Source: Micropruina sp. (lineage in GTDB: Bacteria > Actinomycetota > Actinomycetes > Propionibacteriales > Propionibacteriaceae). From it: DNA of 64,000 bases. Position numbers and translations under genes: made by a program. The stretch is taken from NCBI GenBank assembly GCA_016711205.1, contig JADJTM010000002.1, positions 806,001-870,000 of the forward strand, given 5' to 3'. The notes beneath the pieces are model-generated. The model did not search any database. It was not told where the DNA came from and saw only the letters and a list, made by a program, of their open reading frames with translations. Below, piece by piece: positions 44,908-53,235 of this stretch. The stretch's first letter is position 1. The number at the start of each line of letters is the position of its first letter.

Positions 44908-45924
44908 CTAGTGGCCTGTCGATGAGACGTGTTTACGTTTGCGGTCGATCTTGCTGAGGATCTGGTCGGGGGTTTTGGTCCAGATGAACGGGTGGCGCCG
45001 GTGGTTCCAGCCGGTGATGAAGGTGCGGATCTTGGTGGTGAGGTCGCGGGCTGAGGTGAAGCTGCCGCGGCGGATGGCTTGGCGTTCGATGATCCCGAAC
45101 CAGACCTCGACCAGGTTCAGCCAGGAGCCGCTGGTGGGGGTGAAGTGGACGTGGATGCGGGGGTGGTCAGCCAGCCAGGCTTTCACCCCGGGGGTCTTGT
45201 GGGTGGCGTAGTTGTCCATCACCAGGTGCAACTCGACTTCGGGGTAGGCGCGGGCCAGATGTTTGAGGAAGACCAGGAACTCCTGGTGGCGGTGCCGCTG
45301 CTTGCACAGTCCGGTGACCTGACCGGTGGCGACCTCGAGGGCGGCGAACAGGGTCGCGGTGCCGTGCCGGACGTAATCATGGGTGCGCTGCTCGGCATGC
45401 CCGGGCTGCATCGGCAGCGTCTTCTGGGTTCGGTCCAACGCCTGGATCTGGCTCTTCTCGTCCACGCACAGCACGATCGCGTCCTCCGGCGGCGCGAGGT
45501 AGAGCCCGACCACGTCGATCACCTTGGCCTCCAACTCGGGGTCGGTGGAGAACTTGAACGTCTCGGCCTTCCACGGCCGGATGCCGTACTGCTTCCACAC
45601 CTGGGCCACCGTGGAGTGGTCCACCCCGACCCGCGGGGCGAGCAGTCGCGACGACCAGTGCGTCACCCCCAGGCTGGCCGGTGGTGGGGTCAACGTGGCG
45701 GTCAGGATCGCCGCCCGGTCGACCTCACGGGGCCGGCCAGGCCTGGGCTCATCGGCCAACCCGGCCATGCCCTGCTCGACATAGCGGGCCCGCCACAGGT
45801 TCACCGTCGGCCGGGACACCCCGACCCGCTCCGCGATCACCTGGTTGGCTTCACCATCAGCGGCCAGCAACACAATCCTGGCCCGCTGCGCCGCCGCAGC
45901 CGCACCGGTCGCCGACCGCGTCAT
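44908..45924 (-). CDS. IS630-family transposase
   Basis: 338 residues from the ATG at 45924 (MTRSATGAAAAAQRARIVLLAADG); the frame is open to 46005. The N-terminal helix-turn-helix (NQVIAERVGVSRPTVNLWRARY) precedes a DDE domain with VLCVDEKSQIQALDRT, LHLVMDNYATHKTP and SGSWLNLVEVWFGIIE, so D, D and E are all present and the enzyme looks intact. The TAG stop is formed by the TA target duplication plus one flanking base, so the stop codon depends on the insertion site. Confidence 0.92.
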   Translation of the reverse strand: MTRSATGAAAAAQRARIVLLAADGEANQVIAERVGVSRPTVNLWRARYVEQGMAGLADEPRPGRPREVDRAAILTATLTPPPASLGVTHWSSRLLAPRVGVDHSTVAQVWKQYGIRPWKAETFKFSTDPELEAKVIDVVGLYLAPPEDAIVLCVDEKSQIQALDRTQKTLPMQPGHAEQRTHDYVRHGTATLFAALEVATGQVTGLCKQRHRHQEFLVFLKHLARAYPEVELHLVMDNYATHKTPGVKAWLADHPRIHVHFTPTSGSWLNLVEVWFGIIERQAIRRGSFTSARDLTTKIRTFITGWNHRRHPFIWTKTPDQILSKIDRKRKHVSSTGH

Positions 45925-46035
45925 TCGCTCAGTCTGGCCCGATCCCCGTCCCGCAGAACCAACCGGGCAGCCGTCTTGTTCGCCATACCCGATCATCCCG
46001 CACAAACGTAAAGTTACTTCATCGACACGACACTA
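44909..46035 (-). mobile_element. IS630-family insertion sequence with TA target duplication
   Basis: Inverted tips GTGGCCTGTCGATGA (from 44911) and the complement of the right end GTGTCGTGTCGATGA (from 46033) bound a 1.12-kb element flanked by TA on each side (44909-44910, 46034-46035). TA duplication is the hallmark of IS630/Tc1. The insertion cut the 3' end off the neighbouring HNH gene. Confidence 0.9.
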
Positions 46036-46675
46036 GGTCTCCTGCGTCCAAGCCCACGTCGAACGTCACGGATCGCGATTGGGTGAGGGACCCAGCCCAG
46101 CCAATCTCACTGTCGTTCGTGCCAATCAGCGGTCGGAGCGGTAGCACGTCGATCCCGCGAGCGATCACGGCCAGCTCACCGCCCTCGGGTAATGGACGTC
46201 CAGACAGGCAGGCCGGCGGCTCGAACCTCAGAAGGACCATACACAGGGGATGATCGCCAATCGAAACGGTGATAGACCGCGTTCCCTTCAAGGTCTTCTC
46301 GGTCGCCTGAAATGCATTTGGCTGTCGGCGCGGGCGGCGACTTCCGATCTCGAGGGCGCGTCGAAGCGGCCACCATGCTCCCGACTGGAGCAGTCTGCGC
46401 TCGAATGCCGAAGTGATTGCCGCGCACCCTAGGCAACTTGACGCTGGAAGGACCCACCGTCCGCCCATCCCGAAGGGGATGATGTGCTCATCCGACAGGT
46501 CGTCGACGGCACCGCAGTAGATACACGACCCGACCGGATCGAACCGAACAGCCGGCATCGGATCGTAATTCACGGTGACCACGGTGCCCTCCAATGCCTC
46601 TTGCTCCCCAAATGAGGCTAGCCCGTCGTAGGCAGCGCGTGTCGCGGCAATACAGGATGTTGGGCGGCGCAACAT
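46019..46675 (-). pseudogene. HNH-endonuclease-like protein, 3' end removed by IS630
   Basis: The reading frame has a zinc-HNH pattern CIYCGAVDDLSDEHIIPFGMGG then SCLGC, typical of HNH nuclease domains. The rest is not recognised. The start is uncertain (46675 or ATG 46558 just before the HNH motif). Its last residues are encoded inside the IS630 end, so the original C-terminus is lost. It may have been a defence or mobile-element nuclease. Confidence 0.7.
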
Positions 46676-47049
46676 CGGGGTCTACTTTCAGCCCTTCTTG
46701 AACCCTTTCGGGACAACCCGCTGTCGCCTTACCGGCTGATCGGCCGCAGGTCGAGCGTCGTGATCGGCGGCAGTTGGGAGAGTGCCTTGGTCCTGATGGT
46801 GCGCGGATGGCTGGTTGGCGACCGCAGCGGCGAGGAGGTCCCGTCGGCTGCGTCTTGCTGCTGGTGACCGTCGAGTGTCGTGGCTATGAAGTCGCTCGCG
46901 GTCCTGCGAGAGGCCAAATCCGATTGGCTGCGTACTGGTCCTGAGGGCCCCACCCGGTAGCTCGACGGCGTGATCCTGGTTCGGGTGCCGGATCGCTGGA
47001 GGATGGGGGGTCGCTCGTCCAGCACTTCAGATTGTGTAACAATGTTCCG
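46676..47049. other. Intergenic region
   Basis: About 375 bases between the HNH remnant and the EamA gene. Open frames exist on both strands but none resembles a known protein. No clear promoter or repeat was found. Confidence 0.4.
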
Positions 47050-47967
47050 GTGAGGGCGACTCTGGCGGTGCTGGCCGCCGCTTTGTGCTTCTCCACCACG
47101 GGCACAGCGCGGGCGTTGGCCGGGGTGGATGCATCGCCGGTCGCGGTTGGTGCTGCCAGGATCCTGATCGGCGGCGGAATCCTCGGTCTTCTGAGCCTCT
47201 TCCGGAGCGCCGGGAGGGGGTTCCCGGGCCCTGTGGGTTTCCGGGCCGACGTCCGTGCCTGGCTGCTGGTCTCGGTGGGAGCTTCGGGTGTCCTGGCCTA
47301 CCAGCCCACGTTCTTCCTCGGGACCGAGTTGAACGGTGTTGCTGTGGGGACGGTCGTCGCTCTCGGCTCAGCGCCGATCGTGACCGGGGTGGTGGACAGC
47401 CTGATTCGGCGAAGGATGCCTGAGCCCGGCTGGCTGGCCGCGACCGGCCTGGCGATCGCTGGTGTGGTGTTGGTCTCCGGCCTGGTCGACCCGACCCACC
47501 TGGGTTCCGTCAAGCCCATCGGCGTTCTTGCCTCCGTCGGCGCGGGCGCGTCCTACGCCGTATACACCCTTGCCAGCAAGGCCCTGCTCGCCCAGGCCTG
47601 GACGCCTACCGACAGCATGGGTGCAGTTTTCGGAGCCGCGGCTGTCCTCAGCCTCCCGGTTCTCCTGCTGGCCGGCACGTCCTGGCTGGCTACCCCCGCC
47701 GGCGCCCTGCTCGCCGGCTGGCTCGGAGTGGTCAGTACCGCCGTGGCCTACCTCCTGTTCGGCTGGGGACTTGCCCGGCTCAACGCCACCACCGTGTCGA
47801 CCCTGACCCTGGCCGAGCCGATGTCGGCGACCCTGCTCGGCCTGATCGTGCTCCACGAACAACTCACACCGGCCACGCTGGCCGGCATTATTGTCATCGC
47901 CTCAGGGGTCGCACTGCTGGCCCTGCCCGAGCGACGGACGAAGACTGATGTGCCCGCGACGGCGTGA
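47050..47967 (+). CDS. EamA/DMT-family metabolite exporter
   Basis: 305 residues from GTG 47050 with about ten membrane helices in two EamA repeats (LAVLAAALCFSTTGTARALAGVDASPVAVGAARILIGGG and the second half beginning KPIGVLASVGAGASYAVYTLASKAL). The end LAEPMSATLLGLIVLHEQLTPATLAGIIVIASGVALLA is characteristic. The substrate is unknown. It overlaps the GntR gene by 20 bases, so the regulator probably controls it. Confidence 0.9.
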   Translation: MRATLAVLAAALCFSTTGTARALAGVDASPVAVGAARILIGGGILGLLSLFRSAGRGFPGPVGFRADVRAWLLVSVGASGVLAYQPTFFLGTELNGVAVGTVVALGSAPIVTGVVDSLIRRRMPEPGWLAATGLAIAGVVLVSGLVDPTHLGSVKPIGVLASVGAGASYAVYTLASKALLAQAWTPTDSMGAVFGAAAVLSLPVLLLAGTSWLATPAGALLAGWLGVVSTAVAYLLFGWGLARLNATTVSTLTLAEPMSATLLGLIVLHEQLTPATLAGIIVIASGVALLALPERRTKTDVPATA

Positions 47968-48625
47968 TCATGAGCCGGGACCGACGGCAGCCGCTGAGCT
48001 GGTCGACCAGATCAGGGCCAGGATCCTCGACGGCGACCCGCCACCGGGCACTCCCTTACGGGAGGAGGACCTCGCCCAGCGCTACGACGTTTCCCGCCAC
48101 ACCGTCAGGGCCGCCCTGACCGTGCTCACCGCCGAACGGCTGGTGCACAGCATTCCCTACCGCGGCACTCGCGTTGCAGAACTAGACGACACCGCGCTCC
48201 TCGCCCTCCAAGACCTGCGCGGGGCCCTGGAGACCGAAGCAGTACGAATCCTGCGCGCGACCCACGGGACCAACTGGCCCGATGAGATCACCGCCCCCAT
48301 GCGGACCGCGCTCGACCGACTCGGGAGTGTCGAGGCATCCGACGGCTGGCCAACGGTGAACCGGGCCCACTCCGCGGTTCACCAGGCCCTGGTCGCCGCA
48401 GCCGGCAGCCCACGGATCACGCAGGCATACACCCAACTGGACTCCGAAATCCTGCTCCTGCTCACCCACATCCGACCCGACTACCCAGCCGGCACCCTCA
48501 CCGTCGAGCACCGCAACTACCTCACCGCCGTCCAACAAGAGGGCGGCGCAGCCGTCCGAGCCCACCTCGCGCACTCCACCACCCTGATCCAAGCCGCCCG
48601 GCAACAAGCACCAACAACACCCTGA
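47948..48625 (+). CDS. GntR/FadR-type transcriptional regulator
   Basis: 225 residues. A winged helix-turn-helix (ELVDQIRARILDGDPPPGTPLREEDLAQRYDVSRHTVRAALTVLTAERLV) is followed by an all-helical FCD-type ligand domain. It begins inside the 3' end of the EamA exporter gene, a two-gene unit in which it likely senses the exported compound. Confidence 0.88.
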   Translation: MCPRRRDHEPGPTAAAELVDQIRARILDGDPPPGTPLREEDLAQRYDVSRHTVRAALTVLTAERLVHSIPYRGTRVAELDDTALLALQDLRGALETEAVRILRATHGTNWPDEITAPMRTALDRLGSVEASDGWPTVNRAHSAVHQALVAAAGSPRITQAYTQLDSEILLLLTHIRPDYPAGTLTVEHRNYLTAVQQEGGAAVRAHLAHSTTLIQAARQQAPTTP

Positions 48626-48719
48626 ACCCCGACCCGGCCTGCCCGGCCCGCCTCAGCACCCACAACACGAGCGGTCATCGGCATAGGAAGGTGTTGTAGC
48701 GGTCGGGGTCTGGCGTGGG

Positions 48720-48779
48720 GAACGTCCTCCTGATGCGCTGTTAGGGCTTGGAGTCCCATCGCTTTCAAGGAGGACGTTC
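48720..48779 (+). promoter_or_regulatory. Hairpin sequestering the IS110 ribosome-binding site
   Basis: GAACGTCCTCCT (48720-48731) is perfectly complementary to AGGAGGACGTTC (48768-48779), which contains the AGGAGG ribosome site and ends at the base before the transposase ATG. In any transcript reading in from upstream, the 12-bp stem would hide the start; a transcript beginning inside the 36-base loop would not. The loop may also be part of a bridge RNA. Confidence 0.7.
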
Positions 48780-50129
48780 ATGACCAACGGTAGTGGTGTG
48801 TCCCGTGGGGATCGCAACAGGAATGCCCGGCTTGTCCGGCTTCGGGAGGCGGTTCCGGTGTCGAATGCGATCGTCGGTATCGACCTGGCTGATCGCAAGC
48901 AGATGGTGGTGGTGTGTGACCACGATTCCCGAGTGCTGGCCCGCAAGACGTTCCGGTGCAAGGCGTGGGCCATGGGGACCGCGCTGGACTGGGCCGCCGA
49001 CCGCGCCAAGCGGTCGGGGTTTGTCGGGGTGACGGTGGCGTGTGAGCCGACCGGTCACCGGTGGCGGGTGTTGAGCCAGCTGACTGCCGATCGGGGGATG
49101 CCGTTCGTGTGTGTCCAGCCGGCGGCATCGTCGTGGGCACGCAGGTCTGAGGACCTGACCAGTGACAAGACCGATGACAAGGATGCGGTCCTGATCGCCC
49201 GCCTCACCGCCCAGTTGCGCTGCTACCTGCCCGAGCCGGTCGATGAGACCTGGGGCCGGCTACGGCACCTCGGATCCCGGCGCACCCAACTCCTGGATGC
49301 CCACACGCGCTGCATCCAGCAAGTCCGGGACCTGCTCGAGTGTGTGTGGCCAGCCGCCCTGACGACCGCGAAGCATCCGTTCAAGTCGATCACCTGGGTC
49401 GCAGCGCTGAGGGTGTTGATGCTCCGAGACGGCGGTGACCTGACTCGGACCCGCCGCCTGGGTAGGGCCCGGTTCGAGCGGCAGGTGCGTGCCGAGGTGG
49501 TCCGCCGCGGACGGATCAAGCCCTGCCTGCGGATCCTGAACCTGTTGTGGGCTGCGCTCGAGGATCCCGCCGGAGTCGAGGCTCACCGTGCCGGCGTGTT
49601 CGAGCGGATCGGCTGGATCCTGGACGACTGGGACGCCGCCCGCACCAACCAGGCCGAGGTCGAGCAGCACATGACCGACGCGCTCGACCAGCTCGGCCTC
49701 ACCCAACTCGTGACCTCGATCGATGGCCTGTCCCCGGTCGGGGCGGCCGCGATCCTGGCCGAGACCGGCGACCTGACCCGGTTCACCTCCGCCCGGGCAA
49801 TCGTGAAACTTGCCGGACTCGCCCCACGTGAACGCCTCTCCGGCACCTTCGCCGGCAAAGCCCGGCTCTCCGGCGCCGGCCGGCCAGGCCTGCGCACCGC
49901 CGCGTGGCGGGCCGTATGGGGATGCCTGCCTAACAACAGCGTGTACGCCACCCGCTACCGGCACCTCACCACCCGCGACCAGAACAAGCTGAAGCCGACC
50001 CAGGCCCAAACCGTCCTCGCCGCCGCCCTGCTCCGACAGCTGTGGGCCGTGATCACCACCGGCCAGGCGTGGAACCCCGCCGTCGCCACCAACGGCCTCA
50101 CCCGAGTCGAGGAGGCATACGTGGCCTGA
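48780..50129 (+). CDS. IS110-family DEDD transposase/recombinase
   Basis: 449 residues. The N-terminal RuvC-like domain starts AIVGIDLADRKQMVVVCD (first Asp) and continues to VACEPTGHRW and the TDDKDAVLIARL pair. The C-terminal Transposase_20 domain has IDGLSPVGAAAILAETGDLTRFTSARAIVKLAGLAP followed by the serine region KARLSGAGRPGLRTAAWRA. All expected residues are present, so the element may be active. IS110 enzymes are guided by a bridge RNA made from the element's non-coding end. Confidence 0.93.
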   Translation: MTNGSGVSRGDRNRNARLVRLREAVPVSNAIVGIDLADRKQMVVVCDHDSRVLARKTFRCKAWAMGTALDWAADRAKRSGFVGVTVACEPTGHRWRVLSQLTADRGMPFVCVQPAASSWARRSEDLTSDKTDDKDAVLIARLTAQLRCYLPEPVDETWGRLRHLGSRRTQLLDAHTRCIQQVRDLLECVWPAALTTAKHPFKSITWVAALRVLMLRDGGDLTRTRRLGRARFERQVRAEVVRRGRIKPCLRILNLLWAALEDPAGVEAHRAGVFERIGWILDDWDAARTNQAEVEQHMTDALDQLGLTQLVTSIDGLSPVGAAAILAETGDLTRFTSARAIVKLAGLAPRERLSGTFAGKARLSGAGRPGLRTAAWRAVWGCLPNNSVYATRYRHLTTRDQNKLKPTQAQTVLAAALLRQLWAVITTGQAWNPAVATNGLTRVEEAYVA

Positions 50130-50161
50130 CCCGGCGTAAGCGTCCACGTCACCCAAGGACC

Positions 50162-50227
50162 GGTCGGGGCCAGCCTTCCTCGGCATAGAGACACCAAGCT
50201 CGACGCTCATCACAGGCGGCCCCGACC
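50162..50227 (+). ncRNA. Structured 3' non-coding end of IS110, possible bridge-RNA region
   Basis: GGTCGGGGCC (50162-50171) and GGCCCCGACC (50218-50227) form a perfect 10-bp stem around a 46-base loop, 33 bases after the transposase stop. Further downstream GCAGGGACC occurs twice (50256-50285). IS1111-type members encode their guide RNA on this side, others on the left side. Which end is used here cannot be decided by eye. Confidence 0.4.
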
Positions 50228-50384
50228 CCTCGTCGAACCAACCCGATCACGCGCTGCAGGGACCAACCCCATTACCGCTATGCAGGGACCGACGAGCGGC
50301 CAGGCACCCCGACCCCCTTGACGCAAAACGCCTCACGCTGATGAGCGTGAACAAGGATCGGGCGCCCATGAACGGGCGTGGCGC

Positions 50385-50789
50385 TCAGACCTTGCTTGTG
50401 ATGATCTGGAGACCCTGGTAGTCGGCGAAGTCCTGGAAGTCGGCGGCGTTGAGGGTGGCGAGCGGGAGGTCGTAGGTCAGGCAGCAGGCGGCGATCCAGG
50501 AGTCGTTCACCGGGCGTGGGCGCCCGCGTCGTTCGGCGTAGCCGACGATCTCACCCCAGGTGCGCGCCACGTCCGCGCCGGCTGGGATCGTCGGTCGGGC
50601 CGCCACCCACGCTTCAAGTTCCGTCGCGCGTCGCGGGCCCAGTTCACGGACGACGGCCCACTTGCGGAGTTCGCCGACCGTGACGAAGGTGATCGCCGGC
50701 TCGTGGGGCGCCAACTCGGCCAACACCGCAGGTGGGAGGGTGCGTTTTAGCAGGAGGGACGACACGTCGGTGTCGAGGACGATCCGCAT
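50385..50789 (-). CDS. PIN-domain ribonuclease toxin (VapC-type)
   Basis: 134 residues. PIN-domain acidic residues are at MRIVLDTDVSSLLL, TVGELRKWAV, PVNDSWIAACCL and LPLATLNAADF. VapC toxins cut tRNA or rRNA. It lies six bases after the antitoxin gene. A damaged relative of both genes is found at 54330-54678, outside the island. Confidence 0.88.
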   Translation of the reverse strand: MRIVLDTDVSSLLLKRTLPPAVLAELAPHEPAITFVTVGELRKWAVVRELGPRRATELEAWVAARPTIPAGADVARTWGEIVGYAERRGRPRPVNDSWIAACCLTYDLPLATLNAADFQDFADYQGLQIITSKV

Positions 50790-50795
50790 CGGGTC

Positions 50796-50987
50796 TCAGG
50801 CGAGCCCTGCCGCGCGATCGGCGCGGAGCCAGGTGAGGAACTCGTAAAGTTCGTCGGTCGACTCGAAGACGCCGGGCGCGGCGAGGTCGGAGCCGTCGCC
50901 GATCGGCCTGACATCGCGGAACAGTTCATCGAGGTCGACGCGGTCACTTCCGTCCTGCGCAGGCAGCGGTTGCGGGTTGGTGGACAC
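50796..50987 (-). CDS. Small antitoxin of the PIN toxin
   Basis: 63 residues from GTG 50987 with AGGAGG nine bases upstream. Acidic and Leu-rich (VDLDELFRDVRPIGDGSDL, VFESTDELYEFLTWLRADRAAG), with no DNA-binding motif recognised. Position directly before the PIN gene and the paired copy at 54439-54678 support the antitoxin role. Confidence 0.75.
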   Translation of the reverse strand: MSTNPQPLPAQDGSDRVDLDELFRDVRPIGDGSDLAAPGVFESTDELYEFLTWLRADRAAGLA

Positions 50988-51064
50988 GATGATCACCTCC
51001 TGAAGCGAGTCTCGATCCCAGTGTGACATGCGCAGCGTTCGATGCCCTGCATGCGCGGGGACCA

Positions 51065-52313
51065 TCATGCGTCAAGCAGGCTGGGCTGTCCGGACCCGGC
51101 GGGTCGCCGACGCTTTGCCCGGCCTCCGGTCGATGCAGTCGGCTCGCCGGAGACGGACAGTGCGACTTGGGAGAGGCGTTCGGCGATCAGCCGGTCTCGG
51201 TCGGCCGCGGTGTGCTGGTAGATCATCGCCATCGCCGGGGTGGTGTGGCCGAGGCGTCCCATCAGATCGGCCAGGGTCGCGCCCGACTGCGCGGCCAGCA
51301 CCGCGCCGGTGTGGCGCAGGTGGTGGAACTTCAGGTCGTCGCGACCGGCGGCCCGCGCGGGCGGTGTGCCAAGCGGCCTGGAAGCCCGAGGGACGCAGGT
51401 TGCGGCCCTCGGAGTCAGGGAACAGCAGCGCGTCCGGACGCTTGGCGACATACCGCTCGAGGTGGTCGGTCACCATCGGGAGCAGGTGCGGCGGGATGGT
51501 GACGTCGCGGACGCCGGCGCTGGTCTTGGGGCGGTCGTTGGTGACCTGGCCCCTGGTCCACACCACCGCACGCCGGATGTGGACCACACCCTGAACGGCG
51601 TCGATGTCCTTGCGGCGCAACTCGAACACCTCGCCGTAGCGCAGGGCGCACCAGGCGCCGAGTTGAACGGCCAGCCGTAGCTCGGCGGGCATCCCGTCGG
51701 TGATCGTCGCCAGTTCCTCCAGCGTGGCGGGATGGATCTGGGTCGAGCGCGGCACCCGTCCCGCGCCTTTGATGTGCGCCGGATTCTCCGCCAGCGGCAC
51801 GTCCGGATCATTCTTCGCCGCGTTCAGAATCGTCCGCAGCAGGCTGTACGCCTTCGCCCGCGCCCGCGGAATCCGGCGGGCGCCCATTTTCCGGTACCAG
51901 GCTTCGACGTGGGCGGCGTTCAGTTCGGCCAGTGGGATGCTTCCGAGCCCGGGCACGATGTGGTTGGCCAGTAGCAGCCGGTAGTCCTTCACCGAGGAGG
52001 GACGCAGCGCCTGCGGATCGTGCGGGTCACGCTCGCAGCGGTCCTCCAACCAGGCGGTCGCGTACTCTCCGACTGTCACGCCGCGCGGCTCCGCGTCGGG
52101 GTCGACGTAGGTCGGCCGACGGGAATGCGGGGACGACCACTGGCCGAGGTCGATCAGGCGGCGCTCGGCCGCCAGCCAGCCTTCAGCGTCGATCCGGGCG
52201 ACGAAGGTCTCGGGTGCTCGATGGAGCTGGAGATCCGGGCCGACGTAGGCTGCGCTGTACCGGCCGGAGCGCTCCTGGCGAACCCGTCCGAATCCTCTTC
52301 GTCGCTGCGTCAT
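51065..52313 (-). pseudogene. Tyrosine recombinase (island integrase), frameshifted
   Basis: Site-specific integrase in two frames. From ATG 52313 (MTQRRRGFGRVRQERSGRYSAAYVGPD) the first frame gives the SAM-like core-binding domain and the first catalytic arginine (WCALRYGEVFELRRKDID). Near 51350, in a run of GC-rich bases (AWHTAR), the frame shifts. The second frame then supplies LKFHHLRHTGAVLAAQSG, LGHTTPAMAMIYQHTAADRD with the HxxR, His and nucleophile Tyr, ending at 51065. A one-base error or mutation would explain it. The gene points away from the right attachment site, with an arm-type motif just upstream. Confidence 0.9.
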
Positions 52314-52367
52314 CGCCACCACCCCCAGCCGTCCGGGCCCCCGACGGGCCATCGAAGGCTCCGAATC

Positions 52368-52389
52368 TTGCACAACATATGCACAACAT
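52368..52389 (+). promoter_or_regulatory. Candidate integrase arm-type site, right end
   Basis: TTGCACAACAT followed by ATGCACAACAT, two tandem copies of TGCACAACAT. It lies between the integrase start and the right attachment core and matches 30157-30178 at 21 of 22 bases. Confidence 0.6.
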
Positions 52390-52516
52390 ACGAGCCCACG
52401 AGAGCCCGTTTCTGCCCAGTCCTGCACACCCATTATGGGCCTGTTTCGGGACCATCATACCTAGCCAGAAGCGTTTTCACTAGGCCTGATAGGCAGTCCT
52501 CACAATCCGCGAAATA

Positions 52517-52541
52517 GAGGTTCAACTCCTCTCTCGCGCAC
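52517..52541 (+). repeat. Right attachment-site repeat
   Basis: Perfect 25-bp copy of the 3' end of tRNA-Leu (30074-30098). It lacks the rest of a tRNA, so this is the copy generated by integration. Confidence 0.92.
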
Positions 52542-52551
52542 CGTAAGGTGC
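52538..52551 (+). terminator. Short hairpin after the right attachment site
   Basis: GCACC-GTAA-GGTGC followed by CTTTAAC. It overlaps the end of the repeat and is probably the original terminator of tRNA-Leu, displaced by the island. This marks the right side as the native downstream sequence. Confidence 0.55.
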
Positions 52552-52934
52552 CTTTAACAAGGGAAAACATCAAGACTCGAATCCTCTCGTGTCCATTCCC
52601 GGCTTGAGCCGAATCGCTGTGACTAGGGCTTTCGCTCGACGCGGTTGGCGTCCTTGCGTCAGTAGGCCCATTCGGGGCCACTCCCGCCCCACGGAAATGG
52701 CACGCCGAAACTGGCTTTCACTAGGGCCACCACCCAATCGGTCCATGCGCCCGCCGGTGAATCGATCTTCGCGTCCGACACGAGTCCGCGCATCGGCGCG
52801 AGCGGACATGCGCAGCACGCTGTGCAGGCCGAGTCGGCTCAGTTGCACAGCGCGACGAGCCGCCGGGGCCTGTCGTCATCGTGCGGCGCGGAGCCTCGGG
52901 ACCATTGGCGGTGTTCGGCCGTACTCTCGGTGCT
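52552..52934. other. Intergenic chromosomal region right of the island
   Basis: About 380 bases with no recognised gene. Open frames exist in both directions without family resemblance. The start of the small gene at 52935 is preceded by GTACTCTCGG, with no clear ribosome site. Confidence 0.4.
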
Positions 52935-53159
52935 GTGAACGCTGATCGTCAGGAGTTGCACAAACTCGTTGACGCGCTTCCCGACCACCAGGTCGCCCGG
53001 GTACTGGCGGGAGTGCGCCGCCGGCTTCAGGAAACGGCGAGTGAACGCCTCTGGCCGCCTGCGTTCTTCGGCATGGGTGTCGACAAGGACGGCCGTGCGG
53101 ACCTGCCGGAGAGTGTCGACGAGGTCCTTGCCGAGGGCTTCGGCGCCTTCGACTCGTGA
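52935..53159 (+). CDS. Small antitoxin-like protein
   Basis: 74 residues from GTG 52935: VNADRQELHKLVDALPDHQVARVLAGVRRRLQETASERLWPPAFFGMG, a charged helical protein with an acidic C-terminus (RADLPESVDEVLAEGFGAFDS). The shape is that of small antitoxins which normally precede a PIN or RelE toxin, but no toxin follows, so it would be an orphan. Function not certain. Confidence 0.6.
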   Translation: MNADRQELHKLVDALPDHQVARVLAGVRRRLQETASERLWPPAFFGMGVDKDGRADLPESVDEVLAEGFGAFDS

Positions 53160-53235
53160 TGCCCTACGGCGACCGGCGACCGGCGACTGCGGACCTCGAC
53201 AGCGTGCCTGATAGGAGTTGCCACCCCGGGCTCAT

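Larger units (their letters stand above)
48640..50340 (+). mobile_element. IS110-family insertion sequence (limits approximate)
   Basis: The transposase gene is flanked by about 140 bases of non-coding sequence on the left and about 200 on the right, both with strong secondary structure. IS110 elements lack long terminal inverted repeats and usually make no target duplication, so the tips cannot be fixed by eye. The ends share short direct repeats (CGGTCGGGG and CGGCATAG). Confidence 0.6.
30074..52541. mobile_element. Genomic island integrated in tRNA-Leu(CAG)
   Basis: 22.5 kb bounded by a 25-bp perfect direct repeat that is the T arm and acceptor 3' end of tRNA-Leu. A tyrosine integrase gene (frameshifted) lies at the right end. 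A 22-bp arm-type motif occurs near both ends in the same orientation. A short hairpin terminator typical of the native tRNA follows the right copy. The cargo is toxin-antitoxin pairs, IS elements, small cassette-like genes and a secreted glycosidase cluster. No phage structural or conjugation genes are visible, so it is an integrative island whose transfer would depend on helpers. Confidence 0.88.

Noticed and set aside
30074..52541. Prophage or integrative conjugative element
   Set aside because: No capsid, terminase, portal, relaxase or type IV secretion genes are seen; only the integrase end and cargo are present.
52570..52600. Second tRNA 3' end right of the island (GACTCGAATCC...)
   Set aside because: No complete T arm, anticodon arm or acceptor pair could be built around it.
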